Below, in pieces: positions 23,343 to 33,803 of a stretch of DNA of 64,000 nt. A model generated the notes under the pieces. The model made no database searches. It was not told the origin of the DNA and saw only the letters and a program-made list of their open reading frames with translations. The stretch's first letter is position 1; each line of letters begins with the position of its first letter. The stretch is from Anisodus tanguticus (taxonomy: Eukaryota > Streptophyta > Magnoliopsida > Solanales > Solanaceae), in NCBI GenBank assembly GCA_034509755.1, contig CM067541.1, positions 10,156,001 to 10,220,000 on the forward strand, given 5' to 3'. The translations under genes and the position numbers were made by a program.

Positions 23343-23361
23343 TGGCGACTCTGATGGGGAC
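23343..23361 (+). promoter_or_regulatory. Primer-binding site of element C
   Basis: TGGCGACTCTGATGGGGAC starts three bases after the 5' LTR. Ogre/Tat elements are reported to use tRNA-Arg. The TGGCGAC start fits that type, but I did not compare it with a tRNA sequence. Confidence 0.55.
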
Positions 23362-24293
23362 TTTCAGGTTCTTAACCATAGCAAATTCAGGTTAATTGTT
23401 ATTGTGCTTTATATTGCTCCTTATTTGATCTATTGTTTTTAATTGTTTCTTTTTGAAATTTTGTATGCATAACTGCTTTAATTGCTATACTCTCTTACTG
23501 CTTTCCTTAAATTGGCATTCCGCTCATATTTCCTCCATTACGGAAAATTGACACTATCACACATTACACGTGAGGTGTGTTTTGCGCACCCGCAAATTTC
23601 TTTCAAATTACCAAATTTTTAGGAGAGTTGGTATATGCGCGGAGCGTCCGGACCATCCGGTTGGCCGCGTAGCCTTCTCACTCGAGCAGTCCGCTCGGGA
23701 ACTTTGAGTCTAGTCAGCTAAATCTTCGAAAATTTAGGATAGAGCTATACCACCCTTTATTTTAAGTCATGCATGCATACACCTTAGGTGGGTCGATCCT
23801 TGGTATCGACTCCACAATTAAGAAATCTACCAAAATTGTCAACGGGTCTCGCAACCCAACGACCAATCAGCATATTACATGTAGCGTGATAATGATAGAC
23901 TAATCCAAGACTAATCATGACATGCTGAAATTGGAAAATGTACATTCATTTTGTCTCGTTTCCGACAAAGCATTACAGTTTAGCAGCTTGGATCAAATCT
24001 GTCGTAATCCCGCATATCTGGCGTTTAGGCCCACCTCCGGCATAAGGGAGGCCCCATGCATATTAGGATGCGCATTTAATTGCCTTACAATCATTTTGTT
24101 GTTTTCTCTTATTTTTTCACTATGTGCATATTATTTAAAGCAATAATTACTCGCCTTATACTAACTTGGTTTTCTTCATTTTTTTTAGAAGGTTTATTTT
24201 GTCTAGATTATTTTCCCAAAGGTTGATTTGCGTTGACTAAAACTGGCGGATCATCCCTACTTCACGCGGTCAAAGGCACAATCCTTCAGCAAA
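23362..24293 (+). other. 5' leader of element C
   Basis: Non-coding leader of about 930 bp between PBS and gag. Long leaders are usual in this lineage. I see no reading frame I can support here. Confidence 0.6.
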
Positions 24294-26648
24294 ATGACTG
24301 ATTCAGATGCATCCGAACAGACTGGCCTGGAACTTATCACTCTTTCAAGAGATGAACCAGAGGCTTCGGAAAATAGAAATGCTACCGTCCAAGAAAAATA
24401 CATCGCCCAACTGTTACAACAGATGGCAACCATGCAGACCGAGATAGAGCGGCTCCAAAATCTCACCAACCTGTCCATTAGCGCCAATACCCCACTCCCT
24501 GAACAAGGGACGGATGCAACTGCACCACAAATTTTTTCATCTCCTGAATCGCCATTTCCCCAAAACCTCCCCGATAATTCGCCACTATGCAAAACCAATC
24601 CACAACACACTAACCCGCAAGCTAGTCCACAACAAAGCCCGCTACAAAATGATCTGGCATCCTTCACAACTCCACATCCTCAAATTACCCCACTCATCCA
24701 AAAAACCCCTCAAACACAAAATCACCGGGCAATCCAACACTATGAACAAAGTGTTCCACAAGTATATGCAACGGAAGCTCAACCTTTTACTACCACAGTA
24801 CCAAACATGGCTCTTCAGGAAATCAGCCAGTGTGAAGGAATGGACATGCAGGTAAGGATCAGAACCAATGAAAGTGTGGCGAAAGATATTCATAGCCTAA
24901 AAGAAGCATTCAAGAATATCCAAACCAGCAAGGGGCATGAAGGACTCGAGTACGAAGATCTGTGCATGCATCCCGACATTGAATTGCCTGTCGGATATAA
25001 AATGCAAAAATTTGACTTGTTTGATGGGAAAGGAAATCCTTACTCTCATTTGAGATCGTACTGCGACAAACTGGTTGGGGTAGGTAAAAACCAGGCCATC
25101 ATAATGAAGTTATTCATAAGGAGTTTGACAGGAGAAGCACTCGACTGGTACACAAGCCAGGACCCGCGAAAATGGCATGACTGGGGCACAATGGCACAGG
25201 ATTTCGTGGATAGGTTCAGATTTAATACCGACACAGTCTTGGACAGATTTTATTTGATGAAGTTGGAAAAGAAGTCCACAGAGACCTTCAGAGAATATGC
25301 CCTGAAGTGGAGGGCAGAAGCAGCAAAAGTTCAACCCCCAATAGCAGAAAGTGAGATGACTACTCTCTTTGTACAATCTTTGAAAGATGCAACATACTAT
25401 GAGAGAATGATAAGCGTCATAGGACGGAGTTTCTCTGAAGTCGTAAGAATGGGAGATTTCATAGAAGAGGGAATCAGAACGGGAAGAATTACAAACTTTG
25501 TAGCATTGCAAGCAACGAGTGAGACAATCCAGTCGGACTCATTTGAGGGAGCAGTAAAGAGGAAGAGAGACGGAGTGTCCTCTGTGGTGACAGTTCAGAA
25601 AGATAGGCCAAATCAAATGTCAACCTACCAAATGCCATCACCCCAACTTCCCTACTACAATCAAAAAAACCAAAGTGATCAGCTTTCCTATTATAGCCCA
25701 TACGTCCAAAACCCTCAACCTTATTATCAATACCCACCTGGTCCCTACCCTGTCTACCATACCCAGCCAATATATAGCCTGCCTCGAGCGCCAGCCTATC
25801 TGAATCCCCCACAATACCAGCCTGCATACTTACCTCAGCCACGAGTCCATGCACCCAAACCCCGCGCAAAACACGAAAGAAAGCCAGCCAAAACCTATAC
25901 ACCTTTAGCCGAACCTCGAGCACAGTTATATGAAAGACTGAAAACCATAGGAATACTCCAGCCCATCCCAGGAAATGTCCCCAATCCTGTTCCCAAATGG
26001 CACGATGAGACTAAGCATTGTGCATACCATTAAGGAATCCCTGGACACGACACTGAAAATTGATATGCCCTCAGAAACAAGATTGAGACATTGATCAAAG
26101 AAGGAGTTATCCAACTGAAAGGACCTTCCTCTAATGTAAATGATAACTCTTTGCCAGATCATGACGATGCAAATGTGAACGTGATTACTGTTGATGAAGA
26201 ACACAACTTGGAAGGGACTATTGTGCCAGTCCAGAGAAAGGAAAAGGTTAAATCATCAGCCTTTGTCACCCCTATGATTACCATCCAGTTAAGGGCACTG
26301 TTTGGAGTAGAAGTGCTTCCTCCAAAGCCGCGGATCATGGCATCATCTTTTCCTAAAAAAGTCTTATCAACCAATCTCCGAAGGAAGGGAGAGGCTCATT
26401 TACCAAAGCCTGTTCCACCTCTAAGTCAGTCATTCGTCAGAGCATGCGCCACTCAGGAATCAAAGGAGGACAATGCAGCCAACGTCGTTGAGGGATTCAA
26501 AAGTCTTTTCATTACTGAAGAAGAAGCAGGATGCAGTGTGATTCTCGATGATTACGCTAAAGACTCAACCATTTGGGATGCAGAGCAAGAAGATGATTTG
26601 GGAAATTGGACCTGTGCCCCGGCCTTGTTTCTCCCAGACACTAGTTAA
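24294..26648 (+). pseudogene. Element C gag (Ogre/Tat type) with two in-frame stops
   Basis: The gag protein would package element RNA. The open part is 579 codons (24294-26033). Residues about 33-60 look like a short coiled coil (EKYIAQLLQQMATMQTEIER). A Gln/Pro-rich stretch follows, then the Retrotrans_gag domain at about 270-365 (LFIRSLTGEALDWYTSQ, AQDFVDRFRFNTD, FREYALKWRAEAAKVQPPI, YYERMI). A Tyr/Pro-rich region (about 440-520) and a basic KPRAKHERKPAK patch come next. The frame then reaches KHCAYH, a TAA at 26031-26033, GIPGHDTEN and a TGA, and stays open in the same frame to 26648 (FITEEEAGCSVILDDYAKD region). Both stops fall in the CAYH...GHDTE zinc-knuckle-like element, probably by point mutation. 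The start ATG at 24294 follows the leader and has no competing upstream ATG in frame. Confidence 0.85.
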
Positions 26649-26848
26649 TTTCGTTAATGTTTAATGAAACAATGCGATTCGATTGAGGCCTTGAATCACA
26701 TATATGCATTTAATATGTTTTACCTCCACCTTTTGAAAGCTCAAAATGACACATCTGCATTGCTTTTGCTAGTTTAAAATCTGTTTTGTTTAATAATTTT
26801 CTTCTTTTTCATCATGCAAACTAATTTGTCGGTAATATGTGACATATA

Positions 26849-27206
26849 ATGAAACAAGCAAACAAGGTCCCAAACAACGAGCAAGACTTCGAAGAATATG
26901 AGGAAGAGTCGCAACCGGAAGAACTGGGGCATTTTTTTTGGAATAAGTCAAAGCCAGATTTGGATGAAACATCAGGATGGTTGATAAGTTACAAGCATCG
27001 GCACGGACGTTTGCCATTTGTACTCTTGGGCTGCCACACTACGACCAGGACTTCTACTGGGGCATTTCCCTATCATTCGAAGCCAAATCAGGTACGAAGA
27101 GACTGATTGATGAAAGCAGAGGGACGCAATCGTCCGGGGCAACCTTATCATGATAGAATGGCCGAAAACCATCAATGCAGATGCAGTGAAGAGATACCAT
27201 ATCTAA
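26849..27206 (+). pseudogene. Element C pol remnant: pol start joined to integrase end
   Basis: The first part has an acidic stretch (DFEEYEEESQPEEL) and KSKPDLDET, which resembles the segment ahead of protease/RT in Ogre/Tat pol. It passes within a few codons into HRHGRLPFVLLGCHTTTRTSTGAFPY, which resembles the C-terminal side of the integrase core. In another frame, NLIMIEWPKTINADAVKRYHI then stop (27204-27206) matches the usual end of this polyprotein. All of protease, RT, RNase H and the integrase DDE residues are missing, so a single internal deletion of several kilobases is likely. Confidence 0.7.
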
Positions 27207-27350
27207 GATTAGTTATTCCCTATGTAATACTTTTTCTATGTTGTAAAAGTTGCGCTCCCTTGGCGGGATACGCATAGAACCCACATAGGGTTTCGCCTCT
27301 TTAAGACTGAAATTTCCCGAAAAATCGCATTTGTTTACTTGTACCCTGAA

Positions 27351-27525
27351 CTACGTTATGACCTGATTCCCTCGGCAGGATACGTAGGCGGCCACATCGG
27401 CTTCGGTCCCATTTTAGAAAAACCCTTACAATCCCCTTTGCTTGTAATGAACTACGTCATGACCTGATTCCCTCATGGGGATACGTAGGCGGCCTAGATC
27501 GGCTTCGGTCCCACCATTAGGAAAT
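27351..27525 (+). repeat. 101-bp repeat, two copies (post-pol region of element C)
   Basis: CTACGT.ATGACCTGATTCCC followed by GGATACGTAGGCGGCC and ATCGGCTTCGGTCCCA occurs at 27351 and 27452. A weaker partial copy lies near 27255-27300 (GGCGGGATACGCATAG). The GACCTGATTC...GGATACGTAGGC words recur after pol in Tat-lineage elements of many plants, from memory. Confidence 0.8.
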
Positions 27526-27794
27526 CTTTTTTCTTTATCTCACATATGACAAAATACACCCATCTGATCACCCTGATAGGGCAGGCAAGCAATCTACACA
27601 AGACTTGGTTTGGTCCAGTCGAAAGTTCATCATCCTCACATATCGGAAACTGGGGCATTTTTAAGGGATCACTGCCAGAGGACGCCGATAAACATGGAAA
27701 AGCATCGGCAAAACTAAGTCTTCAGCCTAAGAGAATTTTGGATAAGACGTTTGCTATGTTTCACCACATGTCACTGCTCGACAGACATTTACAT

Positions 27795-28068
27795 GCATAC
27801 TTTCTTATAAGCGAATTATTTTCAACAAAAATTTTTATTAAAATTCGACAAGAACTTTTTACTGATATGCCTACTTTCTTATAAGCAAATTATTTTCAAT
27901 AAATGTTTTCATTAGAGTTCGACAAGAACTTTTTACTGATATGCCTACTTTCTTATAAGCAAATTATTTTCAACAAATATTTTCATTAGAGATCGACAAG
28001 AACTTTTTAATGATAAGCATACTTTCTTATAAAACAAATTGTTTTCAACAAATGTTTCCATTAGCGGT
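27795..28068 (+). repeat. 74-bp tandem repeat, about 3.7 copies
   Basis: Units begin at 27795, 27869, 27943 and 28017, each with CTACTTTCTTATAAGC, AAATTATTTTCAACAAAT and TCGACAAGAACTTTTTA. The last unit is partial and diverged. Confidence 0.9.
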
Positions 28069-28559
28069 TAGCCAAGACCGGGAACTAGACAGGGGCTACA
28101 GGTCCGAATCAGCAGGACATGCAGCTATCAAGAGCCAAAGCTACAAAGTCAACGCGAATCAACCGCCCTCCCCAAACTCACAAATTTTCTTTGAATATAG
28201 GTTCTTCAAGGTTGAAAAAGCGGGGAAGCCACATCACTTATGATCAATTCCCCAAAGAATTTCGGCACCACAACTCACTACAAGGATTACGTTCCTGTTT
28301 TGCATTTATACGAAGACATCATCTTGACCTACAGGGTCCCGACTATTATGTCTGCACAAAGATGTTATTTCGAATCACAAGGAACGACAACACGGAAAAC
28401 CCGATGGCAAAGACGTCGCATCACATTTTCGCCCGTGCCAGGACGACATTTCAATTCACGTGAGTTTGGATTGGAAGAAGATTCAGCACAATGCGGAACC
28501 CTATTACAGCAAACTGATGGCAAGGACGTCACTTACATCTCTTACAACAGGACAACATT

Positions 28560-29110
28560 ACAATAACGTCATCGACGTTATGGCAGGAGGACAACTATCT
28601 TTTACCGCATCTCAACGACGTCAACAACATTATAATGACGTCTTCAACGCAGCAGCTATCTTTCACAGGCAACACAACAACTATCTTTTACGGCATCTCA
28701 ACGACGTCAACAGCATTACAATGACGTCTTCAGCGCAGCAACTATCTTTTACGGCAATGCAGCAACTATCTTTTACCGCATCTCAACGACGTCAACAGCA
28801 TTACAATGACGTCTTCAGCGCAACAGCTATTTTTTACGACAACACAGCAACTATCTTTTACAACATTCCAACGACGTCATCGACGTTACTGCAACAGCAA
28901 ACATCATTACAACAACGTCCACGACGTTACGGCAGCACGACAACTATTTTTTACAACAACGACGACATCAGCAAAGTCTATACCACGACGACATCATCAA
29001 CGTCTATACAACGACGACATCAGCAAAGTCTATACAACAGCGACGTCAACAACATTACAACGACGTCTTCAACACAACACGTCGATCCAACGACGTCATT
29101 TCAAGCACTT
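28560..29110 (+). repeat. ACGACGTC-rich tandem array with an 85-bp core period
   Basis: CAACGACGTCAACA...ATTACAATGACGTCTTCA begins at 28613, 28699 and 28784 (period 85-86 bp), with CAACTATCTTTTACGGCA between copies. Shorter GACGTC/ACGACG units continue to about 29100. The Thr/Gln/Ser-rich frames over this array come from the repeat and are not genes. Confidence 0.85.
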
Positions 29111-29113
29111 CGC

Positions 29114-29252
29114 CTCATAATATGGGTATTTTAATTTCAGTCAGGCACCCACCTTATAATGCGGGTATTTTAATTTCACTCAGGCGCCCACCTTATAATG
29201 AGGGTATTTTAATTTCAGTCAGGCGCCCACCTCCTAATGCGGGTATTTCCAA
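29114..29252 (+). repeat. 39-bp tandem repeat, about 3.5 copies
   Basis: Units begin at 29114, 29153, 29192 and 29231, with the shared core GGGTATTTTAATTTCAGTCA followed by GGCGCCCAC. It directly follows the ACGACGTC array and precedes the 3' LTR. Confidence 0.92.
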
Positions 29253-29614
29253 GTTATTTTCTCTACAATTTTTCTCAGCAGTTATACACTAATTATATCT
29301 TAAGCTTTAGTTTGCAGGAGTTTTTAATTTGCAGGAACTTCATCACATCGTGGAACTATCTCTTACGGCGAACCGAGGCAAATTGGTCAACGACCTACTT
29401 CGAACATCGATCCGCTCTTTCCCATTAGTTTCTCGCATCTGCGACCAGTGTCATCCTAAGTCGACGCTGGGGCATTGTTTCTTGAATGTGCACCATCTTT
29501 CTGCAACTTCTATACCCATCGGGATTCTATTTCTTACCAGGCATTCCCGATGATCAGGACAAAATTGGCTACTCAGTCAACTTCTTTGGCCGAAAACTCT
29601 TTCATCATCTCCGT

Positions 29615-29629
29615 CCAAAGAGGGGCATC
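29615..29629 (+). promoter_or_regulatory. Polypurine tract of element C
   Basis: CAAAGAGGGGCATC abuts the TGTTGACACC start of the 3' LTR. Confidence 0.75.
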
Positions 29630-32600
29630 TGTTGACACCTAATTTTGTCCTATCTTTTATGATTTTATTCGTAATTTTTAAATATTTTTGACACTTTTAA
29701 AAACAATTTTAAAATATAGGCATATATGTGTATATATCTTATTATTATTATTATTCGCATTTTTTACTATCATTTGCATTTTTTATCATAATCATAAGTT
29801 TTATCCGAAAAATTCTATGTTATTTTATTCTCGCAAAATTGCATCGCATTTCCATTTTTTTAAACATTTCGCAAATATTATATTTTTATTATTATCACGT
29901 CGTTATGTTATTTTAAATAATTCACATCTTTTACAAAACAAAAATAATATTTTTAATATTAAACCCCTTTCATATTTTTAATCCATAATCCATTCATTTT
30001 CCAACCCAAAACAATTTCTACCCAAACTAAAACTCATTTCACCAAAGCCCAACCCATCACCCATTTAATTCTACTTAACCCAAAACAATTCAACTCCCTA
30101 TTCCCTAACCAACCGAAGCCCAGTCGGCCAAACCCGCGGCCCAATTCCCTTTCCCCTTTTCCCTTCACCCCTCAGCCCAACTCCCTTTTTTATTTCTCCA
30201 TCGCCCCAAACCCGACCCGATCGACCCGACCCATAACCCATTCCCCCTTTTAATTCCCCCAACCCTTAAAACACAAAACAAAAACCCAAAATCGAAAAAA
30301 AAAAAAAAAAAACCTAAACCCTACCCCCTGAACCGACGCCGCACACCCCACGCCCCCGACCCCACTCGCCGGTCACCTCGCCCCTGCCACCACCGACCCC
30401 TGACACCACCAACCCCCCTCTGTTGCGCTGACACCCCAAAAATCCGCAACCCGTGCCCCTCAAATCCGCGATTTTGGCTCCTTTATTTTGAATTTCAAAC
30501 TCGTTTTTAAGGGGGGAATCCACCTATAAATACCCCCATGTTGTTCTTCATTTGAGAGGGGGGATTGGACAGATTTTGGGAGGATTTTCAAAGGAATTTT
30601 CGGAGGATTTTTGGAAAATGATTCAATATATAAATATTTTGTTGTGTTCTTGATGGTAAGCATTTGCCCTCCTTGTTATTCAAGAATCAAGTCCGAAAAG
30701 GTTTGTTCTCCACTTTTGATTCTCTGATTTTGGATACCTGATTCGGGTCGGGTCACTGACCCGGTTCGGGTAGCATTTTCAGAATTCTTGCATTTCATAT
30801 TTTTGTATGTTTGGTTGTCTGAAATTGATGAAATTAGTTGATTCCGGGTTGAACACATGATTTGGGTCGGGTCGACCCGGTTTGGGTTTTCCAAATTTTC
30901 TTGCATTTCATATTCTTGTTATTGGTTATCTGAATTTGGTGTTAAAATCTGATTCGGGTCGGGTCACTGACCCGGGTCGGGTCGACCCGATTTGGATATT
31001 TCCAGAATTCTTGCATTTTCATATTCATGTATGTTGGTTATCTGAATTTGGTGTTAAAATTTTATTCGGGTTTGGATCACTGATTCGGGTCGGGTCACTG
31101 ATCCGGGTTGGGTCGACCCGATCTGGATATTTCCAAAATTTTAGAACTTGGGTCGGATACTTTAATTGCTCACTTTGCTCGTTGCTTTTTTTGTTTTATT
31201 GTTTTATTAATATTGCATTAAGGCCGACGAAATTGAGTTCGAGGCCGCGCTTTTCTTTCGTTTCATTTTCTCGTTTTTCAAAGATTGTTTTGAGTATCCG
31301 GCAACATGATATTTTATTGTTTTTTTTATTGTTTTAAACTAAACACCGCCTCTTTTTCGGAAATTATTTTCCGCTTATCGTTTTACCGTCTCTTGTTGTT
31401 TTTGTTTCATTTTAATTTTACCGATTTGAACACGATACTACACCGGCCGATGAAAAATATCCGTCGATTTTGAGGCCTCCACAGTTGAAAATACGGAAAT
31501 ATAACTTCTGGGCAATGATGAAGACTTAAACCTTTTATTTCATCCGAGATCAACATGTTTAGTAGGCGAGGTGAATTATATATTCGCATCCACGACGTGA
31601 TTATAGTGATCTTTTCTATTTCACCCGAGAGACCAACACGTTTAGTAGGCGAGGCAATCAAAATAAACCACATTAGTCATATGTTTGCAGCCACGACGTG
31701 ATTGGAATGTTCTTTTCAAAATTTAAGTCTGAGCCCTCCGTGATCAAAACATTCACTGTTTTGAATACGGATATGAAGTTATTTGTATTTAACTGTTTCT
31801 AACCGTTTGTTCTTGACAGCTTGCAGGGATTAAAGTAAATAAAGGCAGATTATTCCTCGGTGTTTATTTATTTTATTTCTTTCTTTAATTCAGCTTTTAT
31901 CCCGCTTTGTATTGTAATATTATTTATCGCACTTATGTAACTATTGAAATGCTTAGAATAGGCAAACTTAGGATTAATTCATAGGGTAGTTTAAGATTTG
32001 AAACCCGTCGCTAGCTTATTTATTTGTAGGCTCGGTTAAATTCAAACTTAGAAATCCTTCGCTAGTTTATTTATTTTAGGCTCGTCACGCGTATTCAAGA
32101 TTTTCAAAACAACTTTTGTCATCTTTTATTTGCTTTATTAAATCATACCGAATAAGTTTATCTTTTGTCAATTTACAATTCATTGATTCCCCAAATTTTA
32201 CTTCTTTGGCATTATAAATAATTTGTTTTACTATCAATTGTCAAATACATATTTTTTCAACTCTACATGTATTTCTCTTTAAATACCATACAAATGCATA
32301 TTTTAAAAAATCTCTACATGTATCTTTCTTTTTTAAATGCATCATTTACTAATTATTTGCAAACATCTTTAAATCGGTTATACTTGTAAAAACATATATT
32401 TTTCTAGTAATAATTAACCTGAGTTTGACCGGATAACCGCAAGTTAGCGGATCTTAAAGGATGCCTAACCCCTTCCCTTTAGGATAATAAAGAACCCTTA
32501 CCTAGAATCTCATTAGTTTCGCAGACCATTAAAATTGGAGTTTACATTGCAACATTTAGTTTAATATCTAGGTGTCCTAATTCACTGTAAAAAATAATTA

Positions 32601-32690
32601 GGTGGCGACTCCTCAATTCTTTACCCAGGAATCACCAAACACGTTGTGCTCCGCTTCCGACCTCGAGCCAGGTCAAAAACGGGCGCGACA
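29630..32690 (+). repeat. 3' LTR of element C
   Basis: 3061 bp, the partner of 20256-23339, with a TATA box at 30525-30532. It ends GGCGCGACA. Confidence 0.93.
30525..30532 (+). promoter_or_regulatory. TATA box in the 3' LTR of element C
   Basis: CCTATAAATACCCCC, identical to the site in the 5' LTR. Confidence 0.6.
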
Positions 32691-33010
32691 CTTGCAATAT
32701 CATTTTAAGTTTATATTTTAAAACATGCATTTTTCTTAGCATAATAATTAACTTGAGTTTGACCTGATAATCGTAAGTTAGCGGATCTTAAAAGATGTCT
32801 AACCCCTTCCTTTTTGGATAATAAAGAACATTTACCTAGAATCTCATTAGTTTCGCAGACCTTAAAATTGGAGTTACATTGCAGCATTTAGTTAATATTT
32901 AGGTGTCCTAATTCACCGTAAAATAATTAGGTGGCGACTCCTTAATTCAATTCAGGAATCACCAATACGTTGCACTCTGCTTTGACCGCGGGTTAAAAAC
33001 GGATGCGACA

Positions 33011-33803
33011 TCTTGCCTCCACCATGAGTATGGTTTTGGCCCGAATTGTCAACAAAACCTTGAGAATTATCGGAAGAAGTCATCATCACCATGGGGCTTG
33101 CGATGGTAGCCGCCTTTTTGGCCAAACCGACTTCTTCTAATGTGACCATCGAACGGGTTTGATAAAAAGGTGGAAGTAGATTACTTTGATGAAGGAGAGT
33201 CCCAATGCCATTATAGGCCTCAGATAGGCCTGCAACCATTTGTAGAACAAGACGATTATTGGTAACATGTGCTCCAACGTTACGGAGTTGGTCCGCCAAT
33301 TCCTTGAGTAGTTTACAATAAGTTAAAACATTCGGGAAATCTTCCATGCGGACTTGTGAGAATTCTTGCTCAAGGATGACAACTCGCGAATGTTGGTTAT
33401 CCTGGAATATATCACACAATCTATTCCATGTAGCCATAGCCGTAGTGTCTAGCTCAATGATCGTCTGTAAAAGTTCATTAGAAATAGTGAAATAAATCCA
33501 CTGAAGGACGGTAGCATCAAGAGTAATCCATAACTGAGGATCCTCTGCGGGAGTAGGGGTAGCGGGAGGAATTATGTGATGGAGGACTTGATGTGAGATT
33601 GCGTGAATTTTGAACAACTCTGTCCACATCGCATACTGGACGTTTTCCATCTTAAGAACAATAGGGATGTGGTTCTTGATGTTGGAAACAATAAGGGCAG
33701 GATGAAATACGTTCTTAGATATAACGAAAGAACAAAAGGTGAAATAGGGATTTGGACTAATTTGGAAAGAGAAGAGAGAAGAAGGGTACGGAACTCGAGA
33801 CAA
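33011..33803 (-). pseudogene. Element B gag N-terminal part (right side of the split)
   Basis: The minus-strand open frame from the ATG at 33801-33803 encodes a copia gag: the HPALIVSNIKNHIPIVL block, MWTELFKIHAISHQVLHHII, LDATVLQWIYFTISNELLQ, ATWNRLCDIFQDNQHSRV, LEQEFSQVRMEDFPNV and LVLQMVAGLSEAYNGIG, then a Ser/Gly/His-rich tail. It runs uninterrupted for about 265 codons until the insertion point of LTR D at 33010. Beyond that it reads about 19 unrelated codons into the LTR. Its continuation is at 15591-15997. The capsid part is intact, consistent with the well-kept RT frame of the same element. Confidence 0.88.

Larger units (their letters stand above)
20256..32690 (+). mobile_element. 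Ogre/Tat-like Ty3/gypsy element C, non-autonomous (gag kept, pol deleted)
   Basis: The LTRs at 20256-23339 and 29630-32690 both begin TGTTGACACC and end GCGACA. The flanks are CTTGT (20251-20255) and CTTGC (32691-32695), a 5-bp duplication with one change. The internal 6.3 kb holds a PBS, a long leader, a gag frame, short remnants of the pol start and the integrase end, several tandem arrays and a polypurine tract. Protease, RT, RNase H and the integrase core are absent, so it would need proteins from a related element. This organisation resembles published gag-only 'TR-GAG' elements. It lies within solo LTR D. Confidence 0.9.
15998..33010 (+). mobile_element. Solo LTR D (Ogre/Tat-like Ty3/gypsy), interrupted by element C
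   Basis: D starts TGTTGACACCCAATTTTGTC at 15998 and ends GATGCGACA at 33010, with TCTTG duplicated on both sides. Removing element C (20256-32690) leaves about 4.57 kb with a single LTR start and a single LTR end and no internal gag-pol, so it is a solo LTR left by LTR-LTR recombination. Its first 330 bp and last 700 bp closely resemble the LTRs of element C, while the middle (about 17000-19840) differs. It sits inside the gag of copia element B. Confidence 0.88.
12109..33803 (-). mobile_element. Ty1/copia retrotransposon B, split by nested insertions, 5' LTR missing
   Basis: The minus-strand copia order is preserved across a gap. RT-RNase H, integrase, protease and the gag tail lie at 12418-15997, and the gag N-terminal part lies at 33011-33803. 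The 17-kb gap is exactly one LTR-type insertion (D) with the 5-bp duplication TCTTG on each side, so both parts are one element. The 3' LTR (12109-12420) is present. No matching LTR or PBS is visible to the right of 33803, so the 5' end is deleted or replaced. The RT-RNase H frame is the most intact copia frame in the window. Confidence 0.88.

Noticed and set aside
24257..24667. Minus-strand 136-codon frame
   Set aside because: It is the shadow of the gag frame of element C on the opposite strand.
25489..25923. Minus-strand 144-codon frame
   Set aside because: It is opposite the Tyr/Pro-rich part of gag and has no domain.
28460..29134. A 224-codon Thr/Gln/Ser-rich open frame
   Set aside because: It spans the ACGACGTC tandem array. 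The open frame follows from the repeat unit, and no domain is visible.
27351..29252. Possible CRISPR-like array
   Set aside because: Repeats are contiguous tandem units without unique spacers, in a plant retrotransposon; no cas genes are present.
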